A DNA stretch of 64,000 nt from Limnohabitans kasalickyi (lineage in GTDB: Bacteria > Pseudomonadota > Gammaproteobacteria > Burkholderiales > Burkholderiaceae_C): the NCBI GenBank assembly GCA_965234325.1, contig OZ248417.1:62001-126000 (forward strand), read 5' to 3'. The stretch's first letter is position 1, and each line of letters begins with the position of its first letter. Positions 33,994 through 42,354 of this stretch are shown here, piece after piece. The notes beneath the pieces are model-generated. The model saw only the letters and a program-made list of their open reading frames with translations. It did not search any database and had not been told where the DNA came from. The position numbers and the translations under genes were made by a program.

Positions 33994-34436
33994 CGACTAC
34001 ACACACACTCAGCCCCTCGCTTCAAGACCAATTTGGGCAACGCATCGCTGCCCGCCTCAACAACGACACCCTGGACCTGCCTCACGACATCTCCGAACGA
34101 CTTCGCGCAGCCCGCACGCGTGCTGTAGCTGCCCGCCTTATTCCCCAAACTCGACTGCAACTCAGCCAAGCTGGCGTTCAACAAAACGGTACAGCCTTGC
34201 TTCATTTGGGTGACGAAGGTCTGAATTTGTGGAGCCGTTTGGCCTCCTTCTTCCCGCTCATTGCTTTAGTAGCGGGCTTGGCCCTCATTTCCACCATTTT
34301 GGACGACGATCGTGCCAACGAGTTGGCAGAAATTGACGCTGTTCTGCTGACCGATGACTTGCCACCTGCTGCTTACGCAGACCCAGGCTTCTTACAGTTT
34401 CTCAAAAACCCTACCCTCCCTGATCCACAACAGTAA
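33990..34436 (+). CDS. DUF3619-family membrane protein, probable anti-sigma factor
   Basis: 148 residues from the ATG at 33990, overlapping the sigma-factor stop by 4 bp. The N-terminal soluble part (about 1-85: LQDQFGQRIAARLNNDTLDLPHDISERLRAAR pattern) would be cytoplasmic. One hydrophobic helix follows (LASFFPLIALVAGLALISTIL near 89-109), then a short C-terminal periplasmic tail ending in Pro-rich sequence. It matches what I recall of DUF3619, found next to sigma factors in betaproteobacteria. The anti-sigma role is inferred from topology and coupling only. Confidence 0.7.
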   Translation: MTTTHTLSPSLQDQFGQRIAARLNNDTLDLPHDISERLRAARTRAVAARLIPQTRLQLSQAGVQQNGTALLHLGDEGLNLWSRLASFFPLIALVAGLALISTILDDDRANELAEIDAVLLTDDLPPAAYADPGFLQFLKNPTLPDPQQ

Positions 34437-34439
34437 ATC

Positions 34440-35114
34440 GTGCCTATGCCTGTCTTGAGCCAATTACCGTTGCGTTTTATGCAGCTCACACTTGTGGGTA
34501 TGTTTGTTTTGGCCATCGACAACCCCAGCGCAGCACAGACCGCCACGACCACCGGTTCACCAACAGCTTCAGGCGCAGTCACCCTGACCAATCGTCCCCA
34601 GTGGCACGAGTTAACAACCGCGCAGCAACAAGCCTTGTCACCTTTGGTGCAACTGTGGCCATCGATGACAGAGCCTCACAAACGCAAGTGGCTTGCCGTG
34701 TCACAAAACTTTGCACAGCTTTCACCGGACGAGCGCACCACCATCCAAAGTCGCATGCGCGAATGGGCCGCATTGACCGCACAACAGCGAGCAACGGCTC
34801 GCCTGAATTTTGCAAATGCACAGCAATTGCTTCAAGAAGACAAACGCGCCAAATGGGAAGCCTACTCGGCCTTACCTGAAGAGGCCAAGCAAAAACTGGC
34901 AGCCCAACAAATCAAACCCTTGACCGGTGTAGCGCCTGCAGTCAAACCTGTGGCGGCTGGAAAAATCACAACACCGCCAGCAGCCAGCTCAACAAAAGCG
35001 CTGCCACGCATTGCCTCCGATCAATCCGCCCCCGCTACTTTGTTGCCTATCACCACAACAGCTTCCTCACCAGACGCCGCGCTGAATCCCGAGAACACGG
35101 TTTCCCCAGAATGA
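34440..35114 (+). CDS. DUF3106-family exported protein
   Basis: 224 residues from the GTG at 34440; an ATG two codons later (34446) is equally possible. A signal peptide (core LTLVGMFVLAI, cut near SAAQ) is followed by a helical region with regularly spaced Trp and Gln/Arg: RPQWHELTTAQQQAL, HKRKWLAVSQNFAQLSPDE, MREWAALTAQQRATARLNF, and DKRAKWEAYSALPEEAKQKL. This repeated W-x-x-L/Q-T/S-P/A pattern defines DUF3106 as I know it and somewhat recalls Spy/CpxP-like helical periplasmic proteins. The C-terminal third is low-complexity Pro/Ala/Thr. It is coupled to the following RDD gene by a 4-bp overlap. Confidence 0.72.
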   Translation: MPMPVLSQLPLRFMQLTLVGMFVLAIDNPSAAQTATTTGSPTASGAVTLTNRPQWHELTTAQQQALSPLVQLWPSMTEPHKRKWLAVSQNFAQLSPDERTTIQSRMREWAALTAQQRATARLNFANAQQLLQEDKRAKWEAYSALPEEAKQKLAAQQIKPLTGVAPAVKPVAAGKITTPPAASSTKALPRIASDQSAPATLLPITTTASSPDAALNPENTVSPE

Positions 35115-35626
35115 ACGCAAACCTTGAGGCGTCCGATGCGGCGCTCCGCACGCCTAGCCTGCGTCGTCGCATGGCCTGTTGGATTTACGAAGGTCTGCTT
35201 CTGTTCGCCGTCATGTTCATGGCCGGCTACTTGTTCAGCACGCTCAGTCAAACCCGGCATGCGCTTGATAATCGCCACGGCTTGCAGGCTTTTTTGTTCC
35301 TAATTTTTGGTATTTACTTCACTTGGTTTGGTCACAAAGGCCAGACCCTCGCCATGAAAACTTGGCGTATTCGCCTGGTTGACACCTCTGGCAAACCCCT
35401 TTCTCAAGGGCGTGCCTTGTGGCGCTACGTGTTGAGCTGGGTTTGGTTTTTGCCGCCTTTGATCGTGATCTCTGGCTTGGCCCTGTCTGGCGGTGAAACC
35501 TTGCTGTTGCTTTTGGGTTGGGCGTGTGTCTGGGCCGTGCTCAGTCGTTTTCAACCGGAAGGCCAGTTCTGGCACGATGTTTGGGCTGGTACTCGGCTCA
35601 TTCACTCCGAGCCATTGAGCCGCTAA
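35111..35626 (+). CDS. RDD-family membrane protein
   Basis: 171 residues. The N-terminal RRRMACWIYEGLLLFAVMFMAGYL segment matches the first RDD helix with its Arg/Asp-type residues, followed by FFLIFGIYFTWFGHKGQTLAMKTWRIRLVD. Two further helices come before a short cytoplasmic end. RDD proteins are small membrane proteins of mostly unknown function, some proposed as ion or solute transporters. It is the fourth gene of the sigma-factor operon and dgkA follows 10 bp later. Confidence 0.8.
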   Translation: MNANLEASDAALRTPSLRRRMACWIYEGLLLFAVMFMAGYLFSTLSQTRHALDNRHGLQAFLFLIFGIYFTWFGHKGQTLAMKTWRIRLVDTSGKPLSQGRALWRYVLSWVWFLPPLIVISGLALSGGETLLLLLGWACVWAVLSRFQPEGQFWHDVWAGTRLIHSEPLSR

Positions 35627-35636
35627 GGGCACCGTC

Positions 35637-36023
35637 ATGGAAGTGAATCCTCAAAAGCAACGCACAGGGCTCAGTCGCCTCTTTCATGCCTTTGGCTACT
35701 CCCTCAGCGGTTTGCGCGCCGCTTGGTTTGAAAAAGCATTCCGCCAAGAAGCCATCGCAGCCTTTGTCTTGGTGCCTGCTGCATTTTGGCTAGGCAAAAC
35801 TTGGCTTGAAATCGCCATGCTCGTCGCGGTGGTTTTTTTAGTCATGGTGGTCGAGTTGCTCAACACAGGCATCGAGTCAGCCATCGACCGAATTGGCCCT
35901 GAGTGGCATGCACTTGCCAAACGTGCCAAAGACATTGGCAGTGCCGCCGTACTGATGAGCCTGGTGCTGTGCTTGGGTGTTTGGTCAGCCGCGCTTTGGA
36001 CCAACGTGATCGCCTCATCATGA
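35637..36023 (+). CDS. dgkA: Diacylglycerol kinase
   Basis: 128 residues, the usual size of the tiny trimeric membrane kinase. It has three hydrophobic helices and the conserved VVELLNTGIESAIDRIGPEWH segment with the catalytic Glu and Asn, preceded by an amphipathic FRQEAIAAF surface helix. DgkA rephosphorylates diacylglycerol released by lipid A or glucan decoration. Its stop overlaps the next gene by 4 bp. Confidence 0.95.
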   Translation: MEVNPQKQRTGLSRLFHAFGYSLSGLRAAWFEKAFRQEAIAAFVLVPAAFWLGKTWLEIAMLVAVVFLVMVVELLNTGIESAIDRIGPEWHALAKRAKDIGSAAVLMSLVLCLGVWSAALWTNVIASS

Positions 36024-36616
36024 CCTCTGACAACATCCCAGCTTTTTCAGTCTGCGTCTACTGTGGTTCACGCGATGGCGTCTTGCCTATTTATGCAGAT
36101 GTGGCTCGCGAAGTAGGTCAATGGATTGGCAGCCACCATGGCCAATTGGTCTACGGCGGTGGCAACAACGGACTCATGGGCTTGGTCGCACAAGCCACGG
36201 CAGATGCTGGCGGTCGCGTCGTGGGCATCATTCCCAAAGCACTTCAACCGACAGAAAACACCCGCACCGCCTGCAACGAACTGCATGTGGTGGACACCAT
36301 GCACGAGCGCAAACGCATGATGGCCGAACGCGCCGATGTGTTCTTGGCCTTACCAGGCGGCATTGGCACTTTTGAAGAATTCTTTGAAGTTTGGACATGG
36401 CGCCAACTCGGCTACCACGACAAACCTATCGGGCTGCTCAATACCCAAGGTTATTACGACGGTCTGTTGAGTTTTGCCAAAAATAGCGTCACTCAAGGTT
36501 TTTTGAGTGACTGGCAGATGGACTTGATTCGCACCGGCGAGCACCCTCAAACCCTGTTGCGCGATTTGGTGCAAGCGGCTGGTTTCGCCCCTCAGCCCCG
36601 ATTAGCCATGCTCTAA
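36020..36616 (+). CDS. LOG-family protein (cytokinin riboside 5'-monophosphate phosphoribohydrolase-like)
   Basis: 198 residues from the ATG at 36020 (4-bp overlap with dgkA). Rossmann-type fold with CVYCGSRDG near residue 12, the GGGNNGLMGLVAQA motif, ERKRMMAERAD, and the LOG signature LPGGIGTFEEFFEVWTWRQLG near 110-130. Such enzymes split nucleoside monophosphates (AMP or cytokinin nucleotides) into base and ribose-5-phosphate. A strong bidirectional terminator follows and closes the operon that began with the sigma factor. Confidence 0.9.
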   Translation: MTSDNIPAFSVCVYCGSRDGVLPIYADVAREVGQWIGSHHGQLVYGGGNNGLMGLVAQATADAGGRVVGIIPKALQPTENTRTACNELHVVDTMHERKRMMAERADVFLALPGGIGTFEEFFEVWTWRQLGYHDKPIGLLNTQGYYDGLLSFAKNSVTQGFLSDWQMDLIRTGEHPQTLLRDLVQAAGFAPQPRLAML

Positions 36617-36648
36617 GCCCAACGAACTTCAACGCTGAAACATGAAAA

Positions 36649-36679
36649 AAAGCCGCCGTCTGCAAAGACGGCGGCTTTT
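36649..36679. terminator. Bidirectional terminator between LOG gene and PII gene
   Basis: A 12-bp stem AAAGCCGCCGTC/GACGGCGGCTTT with a 6-nt loop, A-run on the left and T-run on the right. It serves both the rightward LOG gene and the leftward PII gene, whose stop is 17 bp away. Confidence 0.9.
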
Positions 36680-36695
36680 CATTTGACGCAGAAAC

Positions 36696-37034
36696 TCAAA
36701 TGGCTGTTTCGTCCAATTCGCCGGTACGGATACGCACCACACGCTCCACAGCGGTCACAAAAATCTTGCCGTCACCAATTTTTCCGGTGCGTGCCGCGCG
36801 AACAATGGCATCGACGCAGTTGTCAACGTCCTCGGACTTCACCACCACCTCGACCTTCACCTTTGGCAAAAAATCCACCACGTACTCGGCACCACGGTAC
36901 AACTCAGTGTGCCCTTTTTGTCGCCCAAAACCCTTGACCTCGGTGACGGTCAGGCCTGTGACGCCGCACTCGGCCAAGGCTTCGCGCACTTCTTCGAGTT
37001 TGAAAGGTTTGATCACTGCGGTAATTTGCTTCAT
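36696..37034 (-). CDS. glnB: PII nitrogen regulatory protein
   Basis: 112 residues exactly, the standard PII length, from the ATG at 37034 with AAGGAG 7 nt upstream; the frame continues to 37142 only into nadE. The T-loop is intact with Tyr51 (TELYRGAEY), the uridylylation site. The B-loop (TGKIGDGKIFV) and C-loop (RIRTGE) that bind ATP and 2-oxoglutarate are complete. It controls glutamine synthetase adenylylation and nitrogen regulation. Without an adjacent amtB, glnB is likelier than glnK, but paralogues cannot be told apart here. It lies 61 bp after nadE. Confidence 0.93.
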   Translation of the reverse strand: MKQITAVIKPFKLEEVREALAECGVTGLTVTEVKGFGRQKGHTELYRGAEYVVDFLPKVKVEVVVKSEDVDNCVDAIVRAARTGKIGDGKIFVTAVERVVRIRTGELDETAI

Positions 37035-37095
37035 GGGGAAACTCCTTGAACTTGAAACTGAAGAGAGATAAGCGCTTGCGTTAAAGAACTGAAAC

Positions 37096-38757
37096 TCAAG
37101 CGCGAAATTTGTTGGTAATAGGATAACGCCAATCTTTGCCAAAACTGCGGTGCGTCACCCGAATGCCCACGGGCGACTGGCGGCGTTTGTACTCATTGAT
37201 GCGAATCAAACGCGTCACCTTCTCCACATCGGCGGGCGCAAAACCAGCGGCGATGATGTCGGCAGAACTTTCGTCGTTTTCCATGAAACGCGACACGATC
37301 TCGTCCAGCACCTCGTAAGGCGGCAGACTGTCTTGGTCGGTTTGGTCGGGACGCAACTCGGCGCTAGGTGGACGCGTGATGATGCGCTCAGGGATAGGTT
37401 CAACGCCCGTGCCATAAGGGTCATTCGCATTGCGCCAGTGCGCCAGTTTGAACACCAAGGTCTTGGCGACGTCTTTGATGACCGCAAAACCTCCCGCCAT
37501 GTCGCCATAGAGCGTGCAATAGCCCGTGGCCATTTCGCTCTTGTTGCCCGTTGTCAACACGATGGACCCAAACTTGTTGGACAACGCCATCAGCAAGGTG
37601 CCGCGAATGCGGGCTTGAATGTTCTCCTCGGTGGTATCGAGTTGGGTGCCTTCAAAATCGGCCTTGAGTGAGCCCAAGAACGCTTCGAACTCCGGGACGA
37701 TGGACACCTCGTCGTAACGCACGCCCATGCGTTGGGCCATGTCGCGTGCATCCACCCAACTGATCTCGGCGGTGTAGGGCGACGGCATCATCACCGTGCG
37801 AACGCGGTTGGCGCCCAAAGCATCCACCGCGATGGCCAGCACCAACGCTGAGTCGATACCACCAGACAAGCCCAACAACGCACCAGGAAACCCGTTTTTA
37901 CCAATGTAATCGCGCACACCTAATACCAAAGCGTGCCACAAATCTGACTCCAACGAAGCCTCGGCCACCACCTCGCCCTCCAAGGCAGTGACAGCACTTG
38001 CGGTGTACGCAACATAAAAATGATGCTCTTCAAAACTCGGCGCCCGCGCCGCCAAAGCGCCATCGGCATTCAATGCAAACGAACGTCCCTCAAACACCAC
38101 CTCGTCTTGCCCACCCACCAAATGGGCGTAAATCAAGGGCAATTGTGTGGCTTGTGTGCGGCTGCGCATGGCCTGCTCGCGCTCGTCGCCCTTGCCCACA
38201 TGGAACGGCGAGGCGTTGATCACCGCCAGAAGCTCTGCACCTGCTGCTTTGGCATCCGCTGCGGGCGCATCAAACCAAGCATCTTCACAAATCAGCAAAC
38301 CGACGCGCACGCCCTGCACCTCAAACACGCACGGCACGTCACCTGGGGTGAAATAACGGCGCTCGTCAAACACTTGGTAGTTGGGCAATTCGCGCTTGGC
38401 ATACGAGGCCACCACGCGTCCTTCGCACACCACACTGGCCATGTTGAACCGCTGCTGTACTGCCACCGAGCGTGTCCGCTGACTCTCGCCCGTGGGGTGC
38501 CCGACCACCACATGCAACCCGTCAAGACCTGCCAGCGCATGGGACACTGTTTTCAAGGCATCATCACAGGCTGCCATGAACGAGGGGCGCAAGAACAAAT
38601 CTTCTGCAGCGTAGCCGCACAAAGACAGTTCTGGCGTCAACACCAAACGTACGCCTTGCGCGTAAGCCTCTTGGGCGCAGTGGATGATTTTTTGGGCATT
38701 CCCAGCCATGTCACCCACGACAAAATTCAACTGAGCAACACAAATTTTGAGAGTCAT
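37096..38757 (-). CDS. nadE: Glutamine-dependent NAD+ synthetase
   Basis: 553 residues from the ATG at 38757 (MTLKICVAQLN). The N-terminal nitrilase-like glutaminase domain (about 1-265) shows the catalytic triad regions LTPELSLCGYAAEDL (Glu), KRELPNYQVFDE (Lys) and LLICEDAWF (Cys). The C-terminal synthetase domain starts near 275, with the ATP-loop ALLGLSGGIDSAL, ENIQARIRG and TTGNKSEMATGYCTLYGD. It amidates nicotinate adenine dinucleotide. The start codon abuts the divergent acyltransferase gene. Confidence 0.95.
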   Translation of the reverse strand: MTLKICVAQLNFVVGDMAGNAQKIIHCAQEAYAQGVRLVLTPELSLCGYAAEDLFLRPSFMAACDDALKTVSHALAGLDGLHVVVGHPTGESQRTRSVAVQQRFNMASVVCEGRVVASYAKRELPNYQVFDERRYFTPGDVPCVFEVQGVRVGLLICEDAWFDAPAADAKAAGAELLAVINASPFHVGKGDEREQAMRSRTQATQLPLIYAHLVGGQDEVVFEGRSFALNADGALAARAPSFEEHHFYVAYTASAVTALEGEVVAEASLESDLWHALVLGVRDYIGKNGFPGALLGLSGGIDSALVLAIAVDALGANRVRTVMMPSPYTAEISWVDARDMAQRMGVRYDEVSIVPEFEAFLGSLKADFEGTQLDTTEENIQARIRGTLLMALSNKFGSIVLTTGNKSEMATGYCTLYGDMAGGFAVIKDVAKTLVFKLAHWRNANDPYGTGVEPIPERIITRPPSAELRPDQTDQDSLPPYEVLDEIVSRFMENDESSADIIAAGFAPADVEKVTRLIRINEYKRRQSPVGIRVTHRSFGKDWRYPITNKFRA

Positions 38758-38785
38758 GGCAGAAGCAACACCGTCCGAAAAAAAC

Positions 38786-39961
38786 ATGTCTAAAAACCTG
38801 TCTGATTATGTCATTCGCGTGTTCGACAACCCAATGGATCTCCCCGCCGCAGCTTGGGACATCTTGAGTCAAAGCCAGGATGTGCCCTCCCCCTTCATGC
38901 GTCACGCGTATTTGGCAGCGTTGCACACCAGCGGCAGCGCCACAGCAGAGACGGGCTGGATCCCTCAGTTTGTCACGCTTTGGCACCAGGATGACTTGGT
39001 CGCGGGCTGTGCGCTCTACCTCAAAGACCATTCTTACGGCGAATACGTTTTCGATTGGGCTTGGGCCAATGCCTATGGCGAACACGGCTTACACTATTAC
39101 CCCAAAGCCACCAGCGCGGTGCCCTTCACCCCCGTGCCGGGCTCTCGCTTGCTCGCCGTCGATGCCACGGCACGCCAAGCCTTGCTCAAAGCGGTGTTGG
39201 CGCTGTGCCAACAACTGAAGCTGTCTTCGTTTCACCTGCTTTTTAACAGCCAGAACGACCGGGTTGCCTGCGACGCCTTGGGCTTGATGCAGCGCCAAAC
39301 CGTGCAGTTCCATTGGAACAACCAAAGCTTTGCTGATTTCGAGGCCTTCTTAGCCAGCCTGTCGCAAGAGAAGCGCAAAAAAATTCGCCAAGAACGCCGC
39401 CGCGTCGCCGATGCAGGCGTCGTCTTTCGCACCCAAGTCGGCACGGCCATCAGCTCTGGTGATTGGGATTTTTTCTACCGCTGCTACGAACGCACCTACC
39501 TCGAACACGGCAACGCCCCTTACCTGAGTCGCGACTTCTTTGCCAAGATGCAGCGCGAGATGCCAGAAAACTGGGTGATGAACATCGCCGAACGCGAAGG
39601 CCTGCCCATCGCCAGCAGCCTGATTGCCGTGCAGGGCTTGGGTGGCACCGAACCCATCGCCTACGGCCGCTATTGGGGCGCTTTAGAGCGTGTTGATTGC
39701 TTGCACTTTGAAGCTTGCTACTACCAGCCCCTGAGCTGGTGCATCGCCAACGGCGTTCAGCGGTTTGAAGGTGGCGCCCAAGGCGAACACAAGATGGCCC
39801 GGGCCCTCATGCCCGTGCCCACCTACAGCGCCCACTGGTTGGCGCACCCCGCTTTTGCCGATGCGGTCGAACGATTCCTAGAGCGCGAACGCGCAGGCAT
39901 TGACAACTACCTCGATCACTTGGCTGCGCGCAGCCCTTTCAAACACAACGAACCGCAATAA
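38786..39961 (+). CDS. GNAT-fold N-acyltransferase (PF04339/peptidoglycan-recognition-like)
   Basis: 391 residues from the ATG at 38786; an in-frame ATG at 38756 (overlapping the divergent nadE start codon) and a TTG at 38747 are alternatives, and none has a strong ribosome site. The protein matches the family formerly called DUF482, annotated as possible FemAB-like acyltransferases. Seen: PFMRHAYLAALHTSGSA near the start, LYLKDHSYGEYVFDWAWANAY, SQEKRKKIRQERRRV near 205, and RYWGALERVDCLHFEACYYQ plus FEGGAQGEHKMARALMPV near 300-335. The biochemical role is not established as far as I know. Confidence 0.8.
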   Translation: MSKNLSDYVIRVFDNPMDLPAAAWDILSQSQDVPSPFMRHAYLAALHTSGSATAETGWIPQFVTLWHQDDLVAGCALYLKDHSYGEYVFDWAWANAYGEHGLHYYPKATSAVPFTPVPGSRLLAVDATARQALLKAVLALCQQLKLSSFHLLFNSQNDRVACDALGLMQRQTVQFHWNNQSFADFEAFLASLSQEKRKKIRQERRRVADAGVVFRTQVGTAISSGDWDFFYRCYERTYLEHGNAPYLSRDFFAKMQREMPENWVMNIAEREGLPIASSLIAVQGLGGTEPIAYGRYWGALERVDCLHFEACYYQPLSWCIANGVQRFEGGAQGEHKMARALMPVPTYSAHWLAHPAFADAVERFLERERAGIDNYLDHLAARSPFKHNEPQ

Positions 39962-39990
39962 AACAACGCGTGCGCGCTACAAGCAGGCGC

Positions 39991-40022
39991 AAAAAAGCCC
40001 GCCCTCGTTGCCGAGGCGGGCT
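39991..40022 (-). terminator. Rho-independent terminator after ppa
   Basis: On the minus strand, GCCCGCCTCG/CGAGGGCGGGC (one bulge) followed by six T, 20 bp after the ppa stop. On the plus strand only two T follow, so it mainly serves ppa. Confidence 0.85.
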
Positions 40023-40041
40023 TGATAGTCAGCACCAGAAA

Positions 40042-40575
40042 TTACTTGGCGTTGTTGTAGTTGGTGATGCCGTCCAAGATTTCTTTCTTGGCAGCGTCAA
40101 TGCCTTCCCAGCCCTTGACCTTGACCCACTTGCCTTTTTCGAGGTCTTTGTAGTGCTCAAAGAAGTGCGAGATTTGTTGCAATTGCAGCTCATGGATGTC
40201 AGCCAACGATTGGATATTGCTGTAACGGGCCAAGATCTTTTCGGTGGGCACGGCCAACACTTTACCGTCCAAACCGCCTTCGTCTTCCATCATCAAGATG
40301 CCCAAAGCGCGGCAAGGCACCACCACGCCGGGTGGCAAGGGGAAAGGTGTCATGACCAACACGTCCACAGGGTCGCCGTCACCCGCGATAGTTTGGGGGA
40401 CATAACCGTAATTGGTGGGGTAATGCATGGCTGTACCCATGAAACGGTCGACAAACAACGCGCCGGACTCTTTGTCCACTTCGTACTTCACAGGATCAGC
40501 GTTCATCGGAATTTCGATGATCACGTTGAAAGATTCAGGCACATTCTTACCGGGGGTGACATTGTTAAGGGACAT
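40042..40575 (-). CDS. ppa: Inorganic pyrophosphatase (family I, soluble)
   Basis: 177 residues. It hydrolyses pyrophosphate and pulls biosynthetic reactions forward. Typical parts: FNVIIEIPMNADPVKYEVDK near 16-35, the MHYPTNYGYVPQTIAGDGDPVDVLV active-site stretch (D-x-D-P-x-D near 65-75) and the HFFEHYKDLEKGKWVKVKGW end. It is monocistronic, with its own terminator and a 150-bp divergent promoter region shared with a cupin gene. Confidence 0.97.
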   Translation of the reverse strand: MSLNNVTPGKNVPESFNVIIEIPMNADPVKYEVDKESGALFVDRFMGTAMHYPTNYGYVPQTIAGDGDPVDVLVMTPFPLPPGVVVPCRALGILMMEDEGGLDGKVLAVPTEKILARYSNIQSLADIHELQLQQISHFFEHYKDLEKGKWVKVKGWEGIDAAKKEILDGITNYNNAK

Positions 40576-40728
40576 GGTGTCTCGTTAGAAAAGTTAAAAC
40601 AAACAGCGTGGATTAAGTCTGATTTTACTTTCATGGGGCTTGCGAACTCTGAAACCGATGGATTCAGCGATGCATCGGGTGCGCTGTCGCGCATTAGGCT
40701 GACAAGCCAAGCATCCTGACATAACCTC

Positions 40729-41289
40729 ATGCCATCACTTTTTGGAGCCTCTGTGACGCAGCCCCACACTCCCCCCTCCCCCGCTGATGACCGCGTGCCC
40801 TACGCCAAGCCACAACCATGGGGCATGGCCCCCGACATGGTCATTCATGACGTACAAACCTCAGATGAACGCCTTTGGGCACCCGTTGCACCCGGCATTT
40901 GGTCGCGGCCGCTGCATTTGAACGTGTCAGGCGGTTTTTACATCCACTTGCTCAAAGTCAAACGCTCTGGTCTTTTGCAGCGCCACCGCCATTCCGGTCA
41001 AGTCCATGCCCATGTGTTGCGTGGCAAATGGTTGTACTTGGAGCACGATTGGGTCGCCGAAGAAGGCAGCTATGTGTTTGAGCCGCCCGGTGAAACGCAC
41101 ACACTGGTCGTGCCCGACGATTGCCAAGACATGGTCACCATGTTCACGGTTCATGGCGCGCTGATGTACGTCGACACCCAAGGCAATGCCACGGGCTACG
41201 ACGATGTGTTCACCCGCATCGAGAAATACCGCGCACATTTTGAAGCGGTGGGTTTGGGCGCAGATTACGTCAAAAATTTCATGCGCTGA
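40729..41289 (+). CDS. Cupin-domain dioxygenase-like protein (2,4'-dihydroxyacetophenone dioxygenase family)
   Basis: 186 residues. A single cupin barrel with metal-ligand motif QRHRHSGQVHAHVLRGKWLYLEHDW near 85-110 and EPPGETHTLVVPDD near 120. This resembles the 2,4'-dihydroxyacetophenone dioxygenase family, whose members cut a C-C bond using iron. Homologues of unknown substrate are frequent in Burkholderiales. No aromatic catabolic genes are adjacent, so the substrate is undetermined. A GTG at codon 9 is an alternative start. A bidirectional terminator follows. Confidence 0.72.
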   Translation: MPSLFGASVTQPHTPPSPADDRVPYAKPQPWGMAPDMVIHDVQTSDERLWAPVAPGIWSRPLHLNVSGGFYIHLLKVKRSGLLQRHRHSGQVHAHVLRGKWLYLEHDWVAEEGSYVFEPPGETHTLVVPDDCQDMVTMFTVHGALMYVDTQGNATGYDDVFTRIEKYRAHFEAVGLGADYVKNFMR

Positions 41290-41319
41290 TAGCCTTGCCG
41301 CTCAGTAGCTTTGAGCACA

Positions 41320-41353
41320 AAAAAACCGCCTGTGAACTGACCAGGCGGTTTTT
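41320..41353. terminator. Bidirectional terminator between cupin gene and livM
   Basis: AAAAACCGCCTG/CAGGCGGTTTTT, a 12-bp stem with a 9-nt loop, A-run on the left and T-run on the right. It can terminate both the cupin gene and the leftward liv operon, whose last stop is 38 bp away. Confidence 0.9.
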
Positions 41354-41390
41354 CGTTGAAGCCTCGGGCTGGCATAAGCCCACTTAGGCC

Positions 41391-42350
41391 TCACAAAGGC
41401 TTCTTGATCCAGTTGGCAATCTCACCAATGATGCCGCGCCGAAACGCCAACACACAAACCACAAAAATCGCACCTTGGATGATGGTGACCCAAGCGCCAA
41501 ATTGGGCCAAGTAGTTTTGCATGCTCACAATCACAGCCGCGCCAACTACGGGTCCGAACAAGGTGCCCAAGCCGCCCAGCAAGGTCATTAAGACGACCTC
41601 ACCCGACATGGACCAATGCACGTCGGTCAGGGAAGCCAACTGAAACACCAGTGACTTGGTAGCCCCAGCCGTGCCAGCCAAAGCGCCAGAAATCACAAAC
41701 GCGATGAGTTTGAACATGTCGGTGTCGTAACCCAGCGAGATGGCACGGTCTTGGTTTTCGCGGATGGCCTTGAGGATTTGACCAAAAGGCGAATAAATGA
41801 TGCGCCAGATCATGGCGAATCCGGCCAGGAAAATCGTCAACACAAACAGGTACATGGCCGTGTTGTCGTTCAGATCGATGACACCAAACAACTTGCCGCG
41901 TGGCACCGACTGAATGCCATCCTCGCCGCCTGTGAACGGCGTTTGCAAATAAAGAAAGAAGACCATTTGCGAGAAGGCCAAGGTGATCATCGCAAAGTAA
42001 ATGCCTTGCCGACGGATGGCCAGCATCCCCGTCAGCAAAGCCAACAAGGCCGAACAGCCGGTTGCAAACAACACGACCAACTCCGGATTCCAGCCCCAAA
42101 CTTTGGCCGCATGCGCTGCTGCATAGCCAGCGGTGCCTAAAAACATGGCGTGGCCAAACGACAGCAGGCCACCAAAACCGATCAGCAGGTTAAAGGCGCA
42201 AGCAAACAAGGCAAAGCACATGACCTTCATCAGGAAGATCGGATAAACCCAGATGGGCGCGATCGTCAGAACCAACACCATGACGGCAAAGGCCACCCAT
42301 TGGTGTGTGAACGACTGAGTCTGAATGGAGGGTGTCGAGACAGGGGTCAT
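41391..42350 (-). CDS. livM: Branched-chain amino acid/amide ABC transporter permease (LivM type)
   Basis: 319 residues with eight to ten hydrophobic segments. The LivM/LivH family loop is visible as NLLIGFGGLLSFGHAMFLGTAGYAAA near 55-80 and GSALAGTAGATKSLVFQL near 225, plus ENQDRAISLGYDTDMFKLIAFV. It forms the membrane channel with LivH, is last in the liv operon and starts 4 bp after livH. The C-terminus is NWIKKPL. Confidence 0.93.
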   Translation of the reverse strand: MTPVSTPSIQTQSFTHQWVAFAVMVLVLTIAPIWVYPIFLMKVMCFALFACAFNLLIGFGGLLSFGHAMFLGTAGYAAAHAAKVWGWNPELVVLFATGCSALLALLTGMLAIRRQGIYFAMITLAFSQMVFFLYLQTPFTGGEDGIQSVPRGKLFGVIDLNDNTAMYLFVLTIFLAGFAMIWRIIYSPFGQILKAIRENQDRAISLGYDTDMFKLIAFVISGALAGTAGATKSLVFQLASLTDVHWSMSGEVVLMTLLGGLGTLFGPVVGAAVIVSMQNYLAQFGAWVTIIQGAIFVVCVLAFRRGIIGEIANWIKKPL

Positions 42351-42354
42351 GGTC

